64,000 nt of DNA, taken from an uncultured Clostridia bacterium (GTDB lineage Bacteria; Bacillota; Clostridia; Christensenellales; UBA1242). Numbering within the stretch: the first letter of the stretch is position 1; every line of letters begins with the position of its first letter. The notes below the pieces were generated by a model, which saw only the letters and a list, made by a program, of their open reading frames with translations, was not told the origin of the DNA and made no database searches. The translations under genes and the position numbers were made by a program. The stretch is taken from NCBI GenBank assembly GCA_934754335.1, contig CAKVHY010000003.1:1-64000 (forward strand), read 5' to 3'. This document shows positions 16,835 through 26,400 of the stretch, piece after piece.

Positions 16835-17720
16835 ATATAATACCTTCAACAAATTCTTTAGCGTTAAATCTTTGCAAATCGTCAATCCCTTCGCCAATTC
16901 CTATATATTTAATAGGAATTTGATAATCTTTAACGATTGAGAATACCACGCCACCTTTCGCAGTTCCATCAAGTTTTGTAAGAATAATTCCATCAAGTCC
17001 GACAATTTCGTTAAACATTTCAACCTGAGATAGTGCATTTTGACCAGTGGTTGCATCTAAGACTAAATAGTTTTCATGTTTACCCTGCCATTCCCTTTCA
17101 ACTATTTTATTAATCTTTTTTAGTTCTTCCATAAGATTAACTTTATTATGAAGTCTACCAGCAGTATCAACCAAAACAACATCGTCTTTCTTTGCAATGG
17201 CAGATTTTATACCATCGAAAACCACCGCTCCCGGGTCTGCACCTTCATTATATCTAACAATTCTACATTTTGCTCTTTTGCTCCATTCTTCCAATTGGTC
17301 AGAAGCAGCGGCACGGAACGTATCACCAGCAACCATCAAAACGCTTTTCTTCTCATTTTTAAATAAGTTTGCAAGTTTTCCTATTGCAGTTGTTTTTCCA
17401 ACTCCATTAACCCCAACAATAGTTATAAGTTTTGGAAACTCTTCCTCTTCCTGCTCCACAGTTAAGGTTTCAGCCATAACTTGCCTTAGAAGTTTTTTAA
17501 ATTCTTCTTCAGTTTTAATTTTTTGCTTTTTAGCCTGTTTCTTTAAACCTGAAATAATTTCTTCCGTTGCAGAAACGCTAATATCTGAAGAAATTAAAAC
17601 ATATTCAAGTTCTTCATAAAACTCATCATTTAACTCACCAACAAAAATTTGAGATAGTTTTGCAGCAATTTTATCTTTTGTTTTCTTTAAGCCATTAAAT
17701 ATTTTTGAAAAAAAGCCCAT
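16833..17720 (-). CDS. ftsY: SRP receptor FtsY
   Basis: The membrane-associated GTPase that docks Ffh-ribosome complexes to the translocon. The 295-residue protein has a short basic start and N domain, then GVNGVGKTTAIGKLA, DTAGRLHNK and TKLDGTAKGG. The long acidic A domain of enterobacterial FtsY is absent, as is usual in Firmicutes. Its ATG overlaps the smc stop by one base (TAATG). Confidence 0.97.
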   Translation of the reverse strand: MGFFSKIFNGLKKTKDKIAAKLSQIFVGELNDEFYEELEYVLISSDISVSATEEIISGLKKQAKKQKIKTEEEFKKLLRQVMAETLTVEQEEEEFPKLITIVGVNGVGKTTAIGKLANLFKNEKKSVLMVAGDTFRAAASDQLEEWSKRAKCRIVRYNEGADPGAVVFDGIKSAIAKKDDVVLVDTAGRLHNKVNLMEELKKINKIVEREWQGKHENYLVLDATTGQNALSQVEMFNEIVGLDGIILTKLDGTAKGGVVFSIVKDYQIPIKYIGIGEGIDDLQRFNAKEFVEGII

Positions 17721-20700
17721 TATTTTACCTCCGCCATTTTAACAGCATCACTCAACTTAACAGATACAACCTTACTAACACCCTTTTCTTCCATTGTTAT
17801 ACCAAACAAACAATCGGAATTTTCCATAGTTGGCTTTTTATGTGTTATACAAATAAATTGTGTTTCGTGAGAATACCTTCTTAAATATTGAACAAATCTA
17901 AATACGTTTGCTTCATCAAGTGGTGCTTCAATTTCATCGAGCAAGCAGAATGGCATTGGTTTTAATCTTAAGATTGCAAATAAGATTGCAATGGCCACTA
18001 ACGCTTTTTCTCCACCTGATAGCAACTGAGTATTCTTCAACTTTTTCTCTGGTGGTTCTGCATAAATTTCCACACCCGCTTCCAAAACATTATCTGAATC
18101 CACAAGTTCTAGTTTTGCATTTCCGCCACCAAATAATTCTTTAAAGATTGAACCGAAATTTGTATTTATCTTATTAAATTCATTAACAAACTGGGTTGTC
18201 ATCTCTTCGGATAAGTCTTTAATAATTTTCTTTATATCTTCTTCAGCCTTAATTAAATCTTGAGCCTGCTCATAAATGCCACCATGACGCTCCTGCAACA
18301 ACTTATAATCTTCAATCGCATTTACGTTTACATTGCCAAGTGCTGAGATTTCTTTCTTTGTTTTAGCAATATCTTGCAACCCTAGTTTTAAATCAAACTC
18401 GGGCTTCTTATAATCCATGGCAGTGGCATACGTAAGTTCATATTCACTCCAAACTCTTTCTTGCATTGCTTCAATATCTGTATCAACTTTCGTTAGATTC
18501 AAATCTTGAGCATATTTCTTATCTTGAAGCCTAGAAACTTCGCCAGTTAACGCCAATCTCTCTTCATCAAGATTTTTCAACGCCACTTGAAGTTCGCCCT
18601 TACTTCTTTCCAACTTTGCCAACTTCTCTTTAGTTTCACTCAATTCATTTGAGTTTTTAACAACACTTTCTTCGTTATCAATCTCAGTTACTTTATTCTG
18701 ATGTTCCTTTAGAAGTTCTGTATTGTTATTATGAGTTTTAACCAAATCTTCAAGTTCTTGAGCATTTAAAGAACTTTCATATTCTAATCTTTCAATCTCA
18801 CTTAAAATATTCTGCATTTCATTTGAGATTGATGCTATATTAACTTTTAATTCAGTGATTTCATTAGACAAACTTTCTTTCTTTTCTTTCAAATCACCAA
18901 AGTTATCTATATCTATGAGTTCTGCACTAACTTCGCCCTTTTCTTCACCATTTAAAACAGCCAATTCTTTATTGATACTATCTAGAATTTGAGTTGCTTT
19001 GGCTATTTCACTTTCAAGTTTGCTAAGGGACGCAAAATTATCGTTTTTACTATCAACAATACTAACGTAAATCTCATTTTCTTTAGCACAAGCAAGTTCA
19101 TACTCACGCAAATTTCCTGTTTCTTGTTTTAACTCTTTGCTGATTGCCTCATATTCGCTAAGCCCGAATTTTAATGCTTCATCTTTCTTAACTCTTTCCC
19201 TTGTTGCTTCTTCAATCTCTTTAATGATGGCACCAATATCACTATCTTTAGAAAGCAAACTTGTTCCAAAGGATTTTTTACTACCACCTGTCATTGAACC
19301 AGTTGGAGCAATAATATCTCCATCTAACGTTACTATTCTAAATGAATAATTAGTTTTATTTGCAAGATTTACTGCTTCATTTATATCTGAAACAACAACA
19401 GTTGTACCAAGCAAACTTGAAATTACTGGTTCTAGATGCGAATTATATTTTATTAATGTTTTTGCCACACCAAAGCAACCTGTTGAATTTAAAACCCTTT
19501 GATAAACTGGGTCTAGATTTCTAGGTTTTACTTTATTAATTGGCAAACATGTAATTCTACCATATTGGTTTTCTTTCAAGTACTTAATTAAATATTTTGC
19601 ATCTTCTTCATTTTCAGTAACAATATTCTGAACTGCATTTCCAAGAGCCATTTCGATAGCGGTTTGATACTTTTCAGGAACTGAGATTAAGTTTGCAATA
19701 ACGCCCACTATACGCTTTTTCAACTCGTTCATTCTCTCAGCATCTTTCAAAAGTCTTTTAACGCTACCATTAAAGCCTTCAAACTCTTTCTGCATATCTT
19801 CCAAAAGTTTTTTCTTTTGATGCAAACTTACAATTGATGTATTTAAACTATTAATATCTAACTCAAGTTTTTTATTCTCAGCCAACTTTTCATTTTGTTT
19901 AACAATTAAAACATCAATCTTTTTACTACTAATTTCTTTGTTAGAATTTTCTAATTTTAAAATTCTAGAGCATTCTTTTTCAGCAGTTTCAAGTTCGTTG
20001 ATTTTTGCAACCACAGCAATCTTATCTTCAAAGTTTCTTTTGATATTTTCTTCATAAGATGTTTTCTCAGCATTCAATGCAGAAATCTTCGCTTTTGTAT
20101 CTCCCAACTTGTTTAAGGATTCAAAAATACGTTTTTGCTGAGTTTTTGCCTCATCTTCTCCGAATGCCAATTCTTTTGTTACGTTTTCATATTGCTCTTC
20201 CAAATCTGAAAGTTTGCTTCTATTTCTATTTAATTCTTCGCCAAATTTCTCTTTTCTAATTCTAGAATTTTTAAGCCTTTCAGTCATTTGCTCAGCCAAC
20301 TGAGTTTTCTTTTGAATCTCTTCATTCAACCTTGATTCATCACCTGTTAGGCTTCTAATCTTTTCTTTTAAAAGCGAACTTAAACCAGCACTCTTTTCCA
20401 AACCAACTGTTAATTCCAAAATTTGCGAGTTTAAATCCTTAATATTTTGGTCTAAGTGGTTAAGTTTATCAAAGGACGAATTATATTCATCAATAACCTT
20501 TTCCAACTTATCTTGCTTAATATTTAAGTCTTCTAAAATCTCATCAATTCTTGCCTGAATAACAGCCTTATTATCGTTTGCAGAATCATATTGATAAATA
20601 TAAGCATTTACTTCCAAAAGTTTTAATTTCTCTTTTAACTCCAAATATATTTTTGCAGTTTCAGATTGCTTTTGCAAAGGTTTTAATTGCCTATCAATTT

Positions 20701-21289
20701 CATTTAAAACATTTGTAATATTATCTAAATTCTGTTGAGTTCTTTCCAAATTTCTTTCGGCTTCATCTTTCTTTGCCTTAAAGCCAGCAATTCCTGATGC
20801 CTCTTCAAAAATAACCCTTCTTTCTAACGGCTTACTATTAACGATTTTATCAACCATACCTTGAGAAATAATAGAATAACCGCTTTTACCAACACCACTA
20901 TTATAAAGCATTTCAGTTATATCTTTAAGCCTACAAGGATTACCATTAACCAAATACTCACTAACGCCCGAACGATAAAGTTTTCTAGTGATAGTGATTT
21001 CTTCTAGCGGAGTATTAAAAATTTTGTTATTGTTATCAAACACTAAAGAGACTTCGCAAAAACTAGAGCCTTTGCGCTTTTCAGTACCTTTAAAGATAAC
21101 ATCTTGCATTGTTGTTCCTCTAAGGTTTTTAGAACTTTGTTCACCCAAAACCCATTTAACAGCATCTGCAACATTACTTTTACCGCAACCATTTGGTCCA
21201 ACGATTGCATTTATACCTTCTTCAAATTTAATTTTAGTTGGGTCTGCAAATGATTTAAACCCCGAAATCTCTATCTGCTTGAAATTCAA
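17720..21289 (-). CDS. smc: Chromosome partition protein SMC
   Basis: An ATPase of the condensin complex with ScpA/ScpB that folds and separates chromosomes. The 1189-residue protein has the N-terminal head with Walker A GPNGCGKSN. Two long coiled-coil arms flank a hinge rich in glycine (about residues 520-670). The C-terminal head has the signature LSGGEKALVA and Walker B FCLLDEIEAPLD. A GTG at 21310 is in frame, but GGAGG lies five bases before TTG 21289. Starting there gives the family N-terminus MNFKQIEISGFKSF. Confidence 0.97.
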   Translation of the reverse strand: MNFKQIEISGFKSFADPTKIKFEEGINAIVGPNGCGKSNVADAVKWVLGEQSSKNLRGTTMQDVIFKGTEKRKGSSFCEVSLVFDNNNKIFNTPLEEITITRKLYRSGVSEYLVNGNPCRLKDITEMLYNSGVGKSGYSIISQGMVDKIVNSKPLERRVIFEEASGIAGFKAKKDEAERNLERTQQNLDNITNVLNEIDRQLKPLQKQSETAKIYLELKEKLKLLEVNAYIYQYDSANDNKAVIQARIDEILEDLNIKQDKLEKVIDEYNSSFDKLNHLDQNIKDLNSQILELTVGLEKSAGLSSLLKEKIRSLTGDESRLNEEIQKKTQLAEQMTERLKNSRIRKEKFGEELNRNRSKLSDLEEQYENVTKELAFGEDEAKTQQKRIFESLNKLGDTKAKISALNAEKTSYEENIKRNFEDKIAVVAKINELETAEKECSRILKLENSNKEISSKKIDVLIVKQNEKLAENKKLELDINSLNTSIVSLHQKKKLLEDMQKEFEGFNGSVKRLLKDAERMNELKKRIVGVIANLISVPEKYQTAIEMALGNAVQNIVTENEEDAKYLIKYLKENQYGRITCLPINKVKPRNLDPVYQRVLNSTGCFGVAKTLIKYNSHLEPVISSLLGTTVVVSDINEAVNLANKTNYSFRIVTLDGDIIAPTGSMTGGSKKSFGTSLLSKDSDIGAIIKEIEEATRERVKKDEALKFGLSEYEAISKELKQETGNLREYELACAKENEIYVSIVDSKNDNFASLSKLESEIAKATQILDSINKELAVLNGEEKGEVSAELIDIDNFGDLKEKKESLSNEITELKVNIASISNEMQNILSEIERLEYESSLNAQELEDLVKTHNNNTELLKEHQNKVTEIDNEESVVKNSNELSETKEKLAKLERSKGELQVALKNLDEERLALTGEVSRLQDKKYAQDLNLTKVDTDIEAMQERVWSEYELTYATAMDYKKPEFDLKLGLQDIAKTKKEISALGNVNVNAIEDYKLLQERHGGIYEQAQDLIKAEEDIKKIIKDLSEEMTTQFVNEFNKINTNFGSIFKELFGGGNAKLELVDSDNVLEAGVEIYAEPPEKKLKNTQLLSGGEKALVAIAILFAILRLKPMPFCLLDEIEAPLDEANVFRFVQYLRRYSHETQFICITHKKPTMENSDCLFGITMEEKGVSKVVSVKLSDAVKMAEVK

Positions 21290-21392
21290 AATAGCCTCCG
21301 TTTCGAACACTAAAAAAAGTATTCATAAAGCAATTTAACACTCTTATTAAGTATAACAAATTACTTTATAAATACCAAACAAAAATAACATT

Positions 21393-22043
21393 TTATTTTT
21401 TTGACATTTCAATATAAATATTTTTAGCACACGATTGCTCTGCCTGCTTTATAGACTTCGCTCTACTAACATTTTTTAAAACATCGTTTATAAACAACTT
21501 CACTTCAAATTCGCCATCAACTTGCCTACTTTTATATTCAATCTTCAAGTTTTTGGACTGACATAGTTCTTGCAATGGGGATTTATAATCCATAATAACA
21601 TTTTCAAACAAAGCCACATTCTCTTTATTCTTAACCAATGTTGTAAGAACAAAATCATAAGCAGTTTGCAAGTTGCTATCCAAATAAATTGCTCCAAGCA
21701 AACTTTCATATATATCACAAAGAATGCTTTGCTTAATCTCATTTCTCAAACTCTTGCCAATTTTAATAAATTTGTTTATTTCCATAGATTGAACCAAATC
21801 TGCCAATGTTTTTTCTTGAACAAGTTTTGCTCGAATTTGTGTTAAACTTCCTTCTCTTTCGTTTGGGAAATTCTTATAGATATAGTCACTAACTATATAT
21901 TCAAGCAAACTATCGCCTAAGAACTCCAACCTTTCATAACTTTGAGTTTTATTTTCGTTTGCGAAAGAAGAATGAGTTAGAGCAGTACTTAACAAATCCT
22001 TATCTTTAAAAGAATAGCCAATAATTTTTTCTAGATTATTCAC
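21393..22043 (-). CDS. rnc: Ribonuclease III
   Basis: Cleaves double-stranded RNA in rRNA maturation and mRNA turnover. The 216-residue protein has the catalytic signature ERLEFLGDSLLEY and the second acidic site DIYESLLGAIYLD. The C-terminal double-stranded-RNA-binding domain runs from about residue 150 (SPLQELCQ...) to the end. I choose GTG 22043, which overlaps the plsX stop by eight bases with GAGG six bases upstream. Starting at an earlier in-frame TTG (22070) would add residues foreign to the family. Confidence 0.95.
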   Translation of the reverse strand: MNNLEKIIGYSFKDKDLLSTALTHSSFANENKTQSYERLEFLGDSLLEYIVSDYIYKNFPNEREGSLTQIRAKLVQEKTLADLVQSMEINKFIKIGKSLRNEIKQSILCDIYESLLGAIYLDSNLQTAYDFVLTTLVKNKENVALFENVIMDYKSPLQELCQSKNLKIEYKSRQVDGEFEVKLFINDVLKNVSRAKSIKQAEQSCAKNIYIEMSKK

Positions 22044-23064
22044 CTTCAACCTCGCCTGCATACTTTTCAATATCTTCAGCGATTAAATCCACAAGTTTTG
22101 CGTTATACATTTCAACCACCTGATTAATGCTTGCAGAGATGCTTTCAGCCTTACTACTACCATGAGATTTAACTATAATCTTTTTGCAACCTAGCAACAC
22201 TGCTCCACCTTGGTGGCTATAATCTAACTTATTTTTCAAGCCTTTGAAAGCGTTTCTCATAAGCAAAGCACCAAGTTTTCTCCAAACGCCATTTTCTATC
22301 TCTTGCTTCATCATTTTTAACAACGATACCATTGCACCTTCAGAACTTTTTAATAAAACATTGCCAGCAAAACCATCAGTTACAACCAAATCGTAATCAC
22401 CAGACAAAAGTTCTCTTGCTTCCATATTGCCAACAAAGTTTATTCCTTCTAATTTGCTAAGCATTTCAAAAGTTTCTTTGCTAAGTTCATTGCCTTTATG
22501 CTCTTCAACACCAACATTTAAAAGCGCAACTCTTGGATTCTCCACGCCATAAATAGATTTTAGATATGCCGAGCCCATTAATGCGAAATGAACTAAATTG
22601 ATAGGTTTTGCGTCCATATTAGCACCACAATCCACTATTGCCACAGGAGTACCCTTAATTGTTGGAAGAATTGGACAAAGAGCAGGTCTTGAAACGCCTT
22701 TTAATCTTCCAAGTTTTAGGAAAGCACCCGTTAGAACAGCACCGGTTGAACCAGCACCAACAAATCCTGCTATTTCTTCGTTTGTTCTAAGTTCATCAAA
22801 AGCCTTAACAAGCGAACTATCTTTTTTAGTTCTGATAGCAACTGTTGGCGATTCGTTATTTTCAATCACTTCTTTTGCATCAATTATTTCAATTCTATCT
22901 AAAAAAGAGCATTTTTCTTCTTTTAAAATCTCTTCAATTTTTTCTTTATCGCCCGTAAAAACAATAAACAATTCTTTATTTTTATTCAAGGCATCAATTC
23001 CGCCTTTAATTATCTCAACTGGAGCATTGTCTCCACCAAAAGCATCAACTACAACTTTAATCAT
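22036..23064 (-). CDS. plsX: Phosphate acyltransferase PlsX
   Basis: Converts acyl-ACP to acyl-phosphate, the first step of membrane phospholipid synthesis in most bacteria. The 342-residue protein starts with VVVDAFGGDNAP and keeps FVGAGSTGAVLTGAF and LLNVGVEEHKGNE. It is first in the plsX-rnc-smc-ftsY operon. acpP and the fab genes, commonly found between plsX and rnc, are absent here; an acpP lies at 50.4 kb. Confidence 0.97.
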   Translation of the reverse strand: MIKVVVDAFGGDNAPVEIIKGGIDALNKNKELFIVFTGDKEKIEEILKEEKCSFLDRIEIIDAKEVIENNESPTVAIRTKKDSSLVKAFDELRTNEEIAGFVGAGSTGAVLTGAFLKLGRLKGVSRPALCPILPTIKGTPVAIVDCGANMDAKPINLVHFALMGSAYLKSIYGVENPRVALLNVGVEEHKGNELSKETFEMLSKLEGINFVGNMEARELLSGDYDLVVTDGFAGNVLLKSSEGAMVSLLKMMKQEIENGVWRKLGALLMRNAFKGLKNKLDYSHQGGAVLLGCKKIIVKSHGSSKAESISASINQVVEMYNAKLVDLIAEDIEKYAGEVEGE

Positions 23065-23084
23065 ATTTTTCTCCTAATAAATTA

Positions 23085-23113
23085 ACTTTACAATAATTAA
23101 GAGAAAAAGTCAA
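23085..23113 (-). promoter_or_regulatory. Promoter of plsX-rnc-smc-ftsY
   Basis: TTGACT (23108-23113), 17 bases and TAAAGT (23085-23090), just past the terminator of the preceding unit. AGGAG lies before the plsX ATG. Confidence 0.6.
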
Positions 23114-23123
23114 ATATATAAAA

Positions 23124-23160
23124 GTAAAAAAAGTCAACCAATAAATGATTGACTTTCTTT
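23124..23160 (-). terminator. Terminator after the SPFH fragment and giant gene
   Basis: The stem AAAGTCAA/TTGACTTT (23130-23137 with 23149-23156), followed by a T run on the minus strand. Confidence 0.8.
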
Positions 23161-23164
23161 TTTA

Positions 23165-23383
23165 TTAATTTTTATCTTTTTTTGAACTTTTATTAACATT
23201 CAAAGTTTCTGCCATAGTGGTTGCTAATGTTGTAACATTTTGCAAATCACTTGGAACGATTATTTTTGTGCTTTGACCATCTGCTAAATACTTCAATGCT
23301 TCAAATCCTTGTAAAGTTAGATAAGCAGCATCAGGTTTTGCTTGCATAATCTTCTTGATTGCTTCTGCAGTACCTTCCGCCTC
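23165..23383 (-). pseudogene. 5'-truncated SPFH/Band-7 (stomatin-like) protein, C-terminal end only
   Basis: The last ~72 codons of a Band-7/stomatin-type gene: EAEGTAEAIKKIMQAKPD, then a segment ending ALKYLADGQSTKIIVPSDLQ. Full proteins of this family are ~250-320 residues with an N-terminal membrane anchor and the SPFH domain, all missing here. Upstream in the same frame (to an apparent ATG at 23446) the codons are only an off-frame reading of the Gly/Ser-rich tail of the giant gene, so that start is not real. The join near 23375-23385 lies in GGAGGCGGAAG, a string that suits both sequences. This suggests recombination or an assembly join. Confidence 0.75.
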
Positions 23384-23468
23384 CACCTGAGCCTCCTGAA
23401 GAACTTCCACCTGTTTATCCGCCAGTGCTACCACCGGTGCTTCCACCGGTAGTGCCTGAACAGCCTAT
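23384..23468 (-). other. In-frame Gly/Ser/Thr-rich continuation of the giant gene beyond its stop
   Basis: Past the TGA at 23469-23471 the same frame reads a low-complexity tail, GCSGTTGGSTGGSTGG, then a TAA at 23415-23417, then TGGSSGGSGGGG. Both stops sit where the pattern could expect serine, and TCA to TGA or TAA is a single base change. The stretch is much richer in G+C than its surroundings. It looks like the natural C-terminal tail, broken by mutation or sequence error. Confidence 0.6.
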
Positions 23469-26400
23469 TCACCCATTAGTTTGTTCTTTCCCAGGAATGA
23501 CTGTACCTGAAGTTTTTGCTAATGACCAACCGAAGTCACAACTTGTTATTTTACTAATTACAGAATCATCTAACACTTTTCCAGACGAAGTATATGCTCT
23601 TACGTTATAACTTAATTCGTCATGAGTTACAGTTCCTTCTTTTAGTGTTCTTGAAGTTATCAAACCTAGAAGATTACTATGCATATTTAAACTGTTAATT
23701 TTTAATTGCTCTTCTTCTTTCTCAAAATTTATCTTAAATGTTACAGTTTCTCCATTTTTAATAATTTTTCTTGCAGAAGATTGAGTTAAACCAACATTTG
23801 AGAACATACTATTGATGTTATAATCCACCACAACATTCTGATTTGCATTTATTGCAGTTTGCCTTGCATATTCTTTACGCTTATCATCCTTGTCTGCATC
23901 CTTAATTACAAGTTCGCCATAAATAGGCGTACCATCAATAATTGTTATAGATTGACCTGCAGATGGATTAGGAACTGATTGAACAATCTTTTCAGGTTCT
24001 GCATTATATGTTGCAGTAATCTCTGAAGATTCATAAATATAACTTATAAATTCATAAGTGTAACTTAATCCGTTAGATAACGATACTTCTAATTCACATA
24101 GCACTACTGGAATCAATTTAACATATCCTGTTACATTCAAAGTACCGACCTTTATATTTTCAGAAACTTGTGTACCTCTATATGTGATATATCCTGCTCC
24201 ATTACTATAATCGGTTTTATAAATATCTTGTTCACTTTCAACTATTCTTTCTGACGTTATCGGTCTTCCTTCCTCATCATATCCAATCGTATCTACAACC
24301 GTATGCCAAACTTTTTCCTTATGACTAAAGATTTGATTATAAGTTATTTCACGACTCGTTTCAACCCAAGAACTAGCCGTCTGATATGAGATTTGTGCTT
24401 CCACGCTTTGAGTTCCTTGAATTCCAAGTTGAATTTCTTGATAATTTGAGGATTTTTTAATGCTTTTTCCATCACCTGGCATATATGTAAATTTATAAGT
24501 TGCCGTAACATCTGGGCTATTGAAATCAGTTTGACCTTTCGATGAAAGGATTACTTGACCTGTGGAATCAATCAATTCAACAGTTCTTTCCAAATGACTA
24601 ATTCTATTTGGCTTTTCACCGCTAAATATCATTTGATCATGATCATACGTACCGCAATCTTCATCATAGTAACCTAACTTTAAATTATTACCTATAATCT
24701 TACCAATATAGTTAAATGCATTTAATGTGTTATGGAAATCTTGACCAGTTACCACAGTTCTTGATTTTCCCGCCTCAAATCCTGGAGAAAGCACTCCCAA
24801 CATATCAAAAGTTCCTGAATCTCCAACTTTTTTTGGCAAATATGCAGTAGTATAATATGTACAATATTCGCCTTGGCTTTTGCCATTACATACCCATGCA
24901 TCTTTTCCGTCCCTAGTGCCTAACGACAACTGTTTTCCATAATTTGTACATTTTGAATTATTACAGAAATAGTTATGAATTATTTCAGTTACCTTATATC
25001 TTCCTTCATAATATCCGTCGTTGTAATCAGTATATAATGATGAAGAACTTTCAACACTACTTGAGATTTGCATTGTGATTTGCTTTACAATAATCTTATG
25101 ATTATCTGTTAAGTTTGCACCAACCGCTGAATAACCAGCAAGTCCTCCAACATACATAGATCCCATTATAGCACTAACAACTTTTTCTTTTGAACCAACA
25201 AATTCAGTTATTCCTTCAACACGTAATTCTGTACTTTCACTCTTCTCACCAGCATCTGTATCAACATAACCAAACAAACCACCAACATAAGAGCCACCAG
25301 ATATTGAACTACGTGCTGGAACTGTAACCCGACAATTTCCGAGTTTTGCTGAAGAAGATGCTAATGTATCTTTATGGAAGTTTCCGCAAATTCCACCAAC
25401 ATAATCTCCTTGTGCTGAAATTGAACCAGTGTTCGAACCGCTAATCTTTACTTGTTGAGTATTATCACTTGTACAATGTATTAATTCACCAGCGATTCCA
25501 CCAACGTAACTTCCAGACGCTGTGATTGTTGCGCTATTTTCACCGCTAACCGTAGGAGATGAACATTGTTCTCTTAAGATATTCCCGTCTCCATCATAAA
25601 CATATCTAACATCGCCTTTTCCAAGTACTCCGCCAACATAGTTTACGCCTGAAATAGTTATATCATTATTAGCATCTTCACCGGCTGTTTGCCCTGAAAT
25701 TTTACAGCCACCTATTGCATAACCACAGATTCCGCCAACATAACTTCCTGATGCTGTTATGCCATCATATGTGTTATTTCCATTAATTCTTAGGCTTCTT
25801 GCTGAAGCAGTAATACTACCGCCATTAGAGTAACCACATATTCCACCAACGTAATTTGTTCCGCTTACTCTAACGCCTCTATAACTACCAACCGCACAAA
25901 GACCATTTGAATAACCAACAAATCCGCCGGTATAATCGCCCGAACCAACAACTGAAATATTTAATCCGTTTTCATCTTTATTGGTTTTTAATTTTAAGTA
26001 TCTAACATATAAGATTTTAGATTCTCCTGACACACCGCCAGTTTTAGTTCCGCCATTGACGATAATATTCTCAATATTTCCATTTATAGCGGTAATACCA
26101 TCATTATATCCGAATGCACCACCAACATTGCTATTTCCATTTATAGAAGCAACACCATTTTCAATATTAACTCCGCCACCTATATAACCTGCAGTTGCAG
26201 AATCTACAGTTTTAGCAGATCCGTTTGCCCCATCTATTAATGGATAGTGATAATTATAACTATCATTTTCTGAGTCAAATTCTGGAGATCTATTATTTTG
26301 ACCTAACGTTAGACCATCTGCTGAACCAACATAATTAGTATTGAATCCACCTTCCAATTTTCCAGCAATACCACCAACATAAGCGTTACCAGATATTGAA

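Noticed and set aside
23165..23446. A 93-residue frame as an intact gene starting at 23446
   Set aside because: The first ~20 codons are an off-frame reading of the Gly/Ser-rich tail; only the part after ~23383 resembles a known family, so it is a fragment.
23469..23471. TGA recoded as Trp in this organism
   Set aside because: All sampled genes encode Trp with TGG, and other genes (for example at 10617 and 52302) end properly in TGA.
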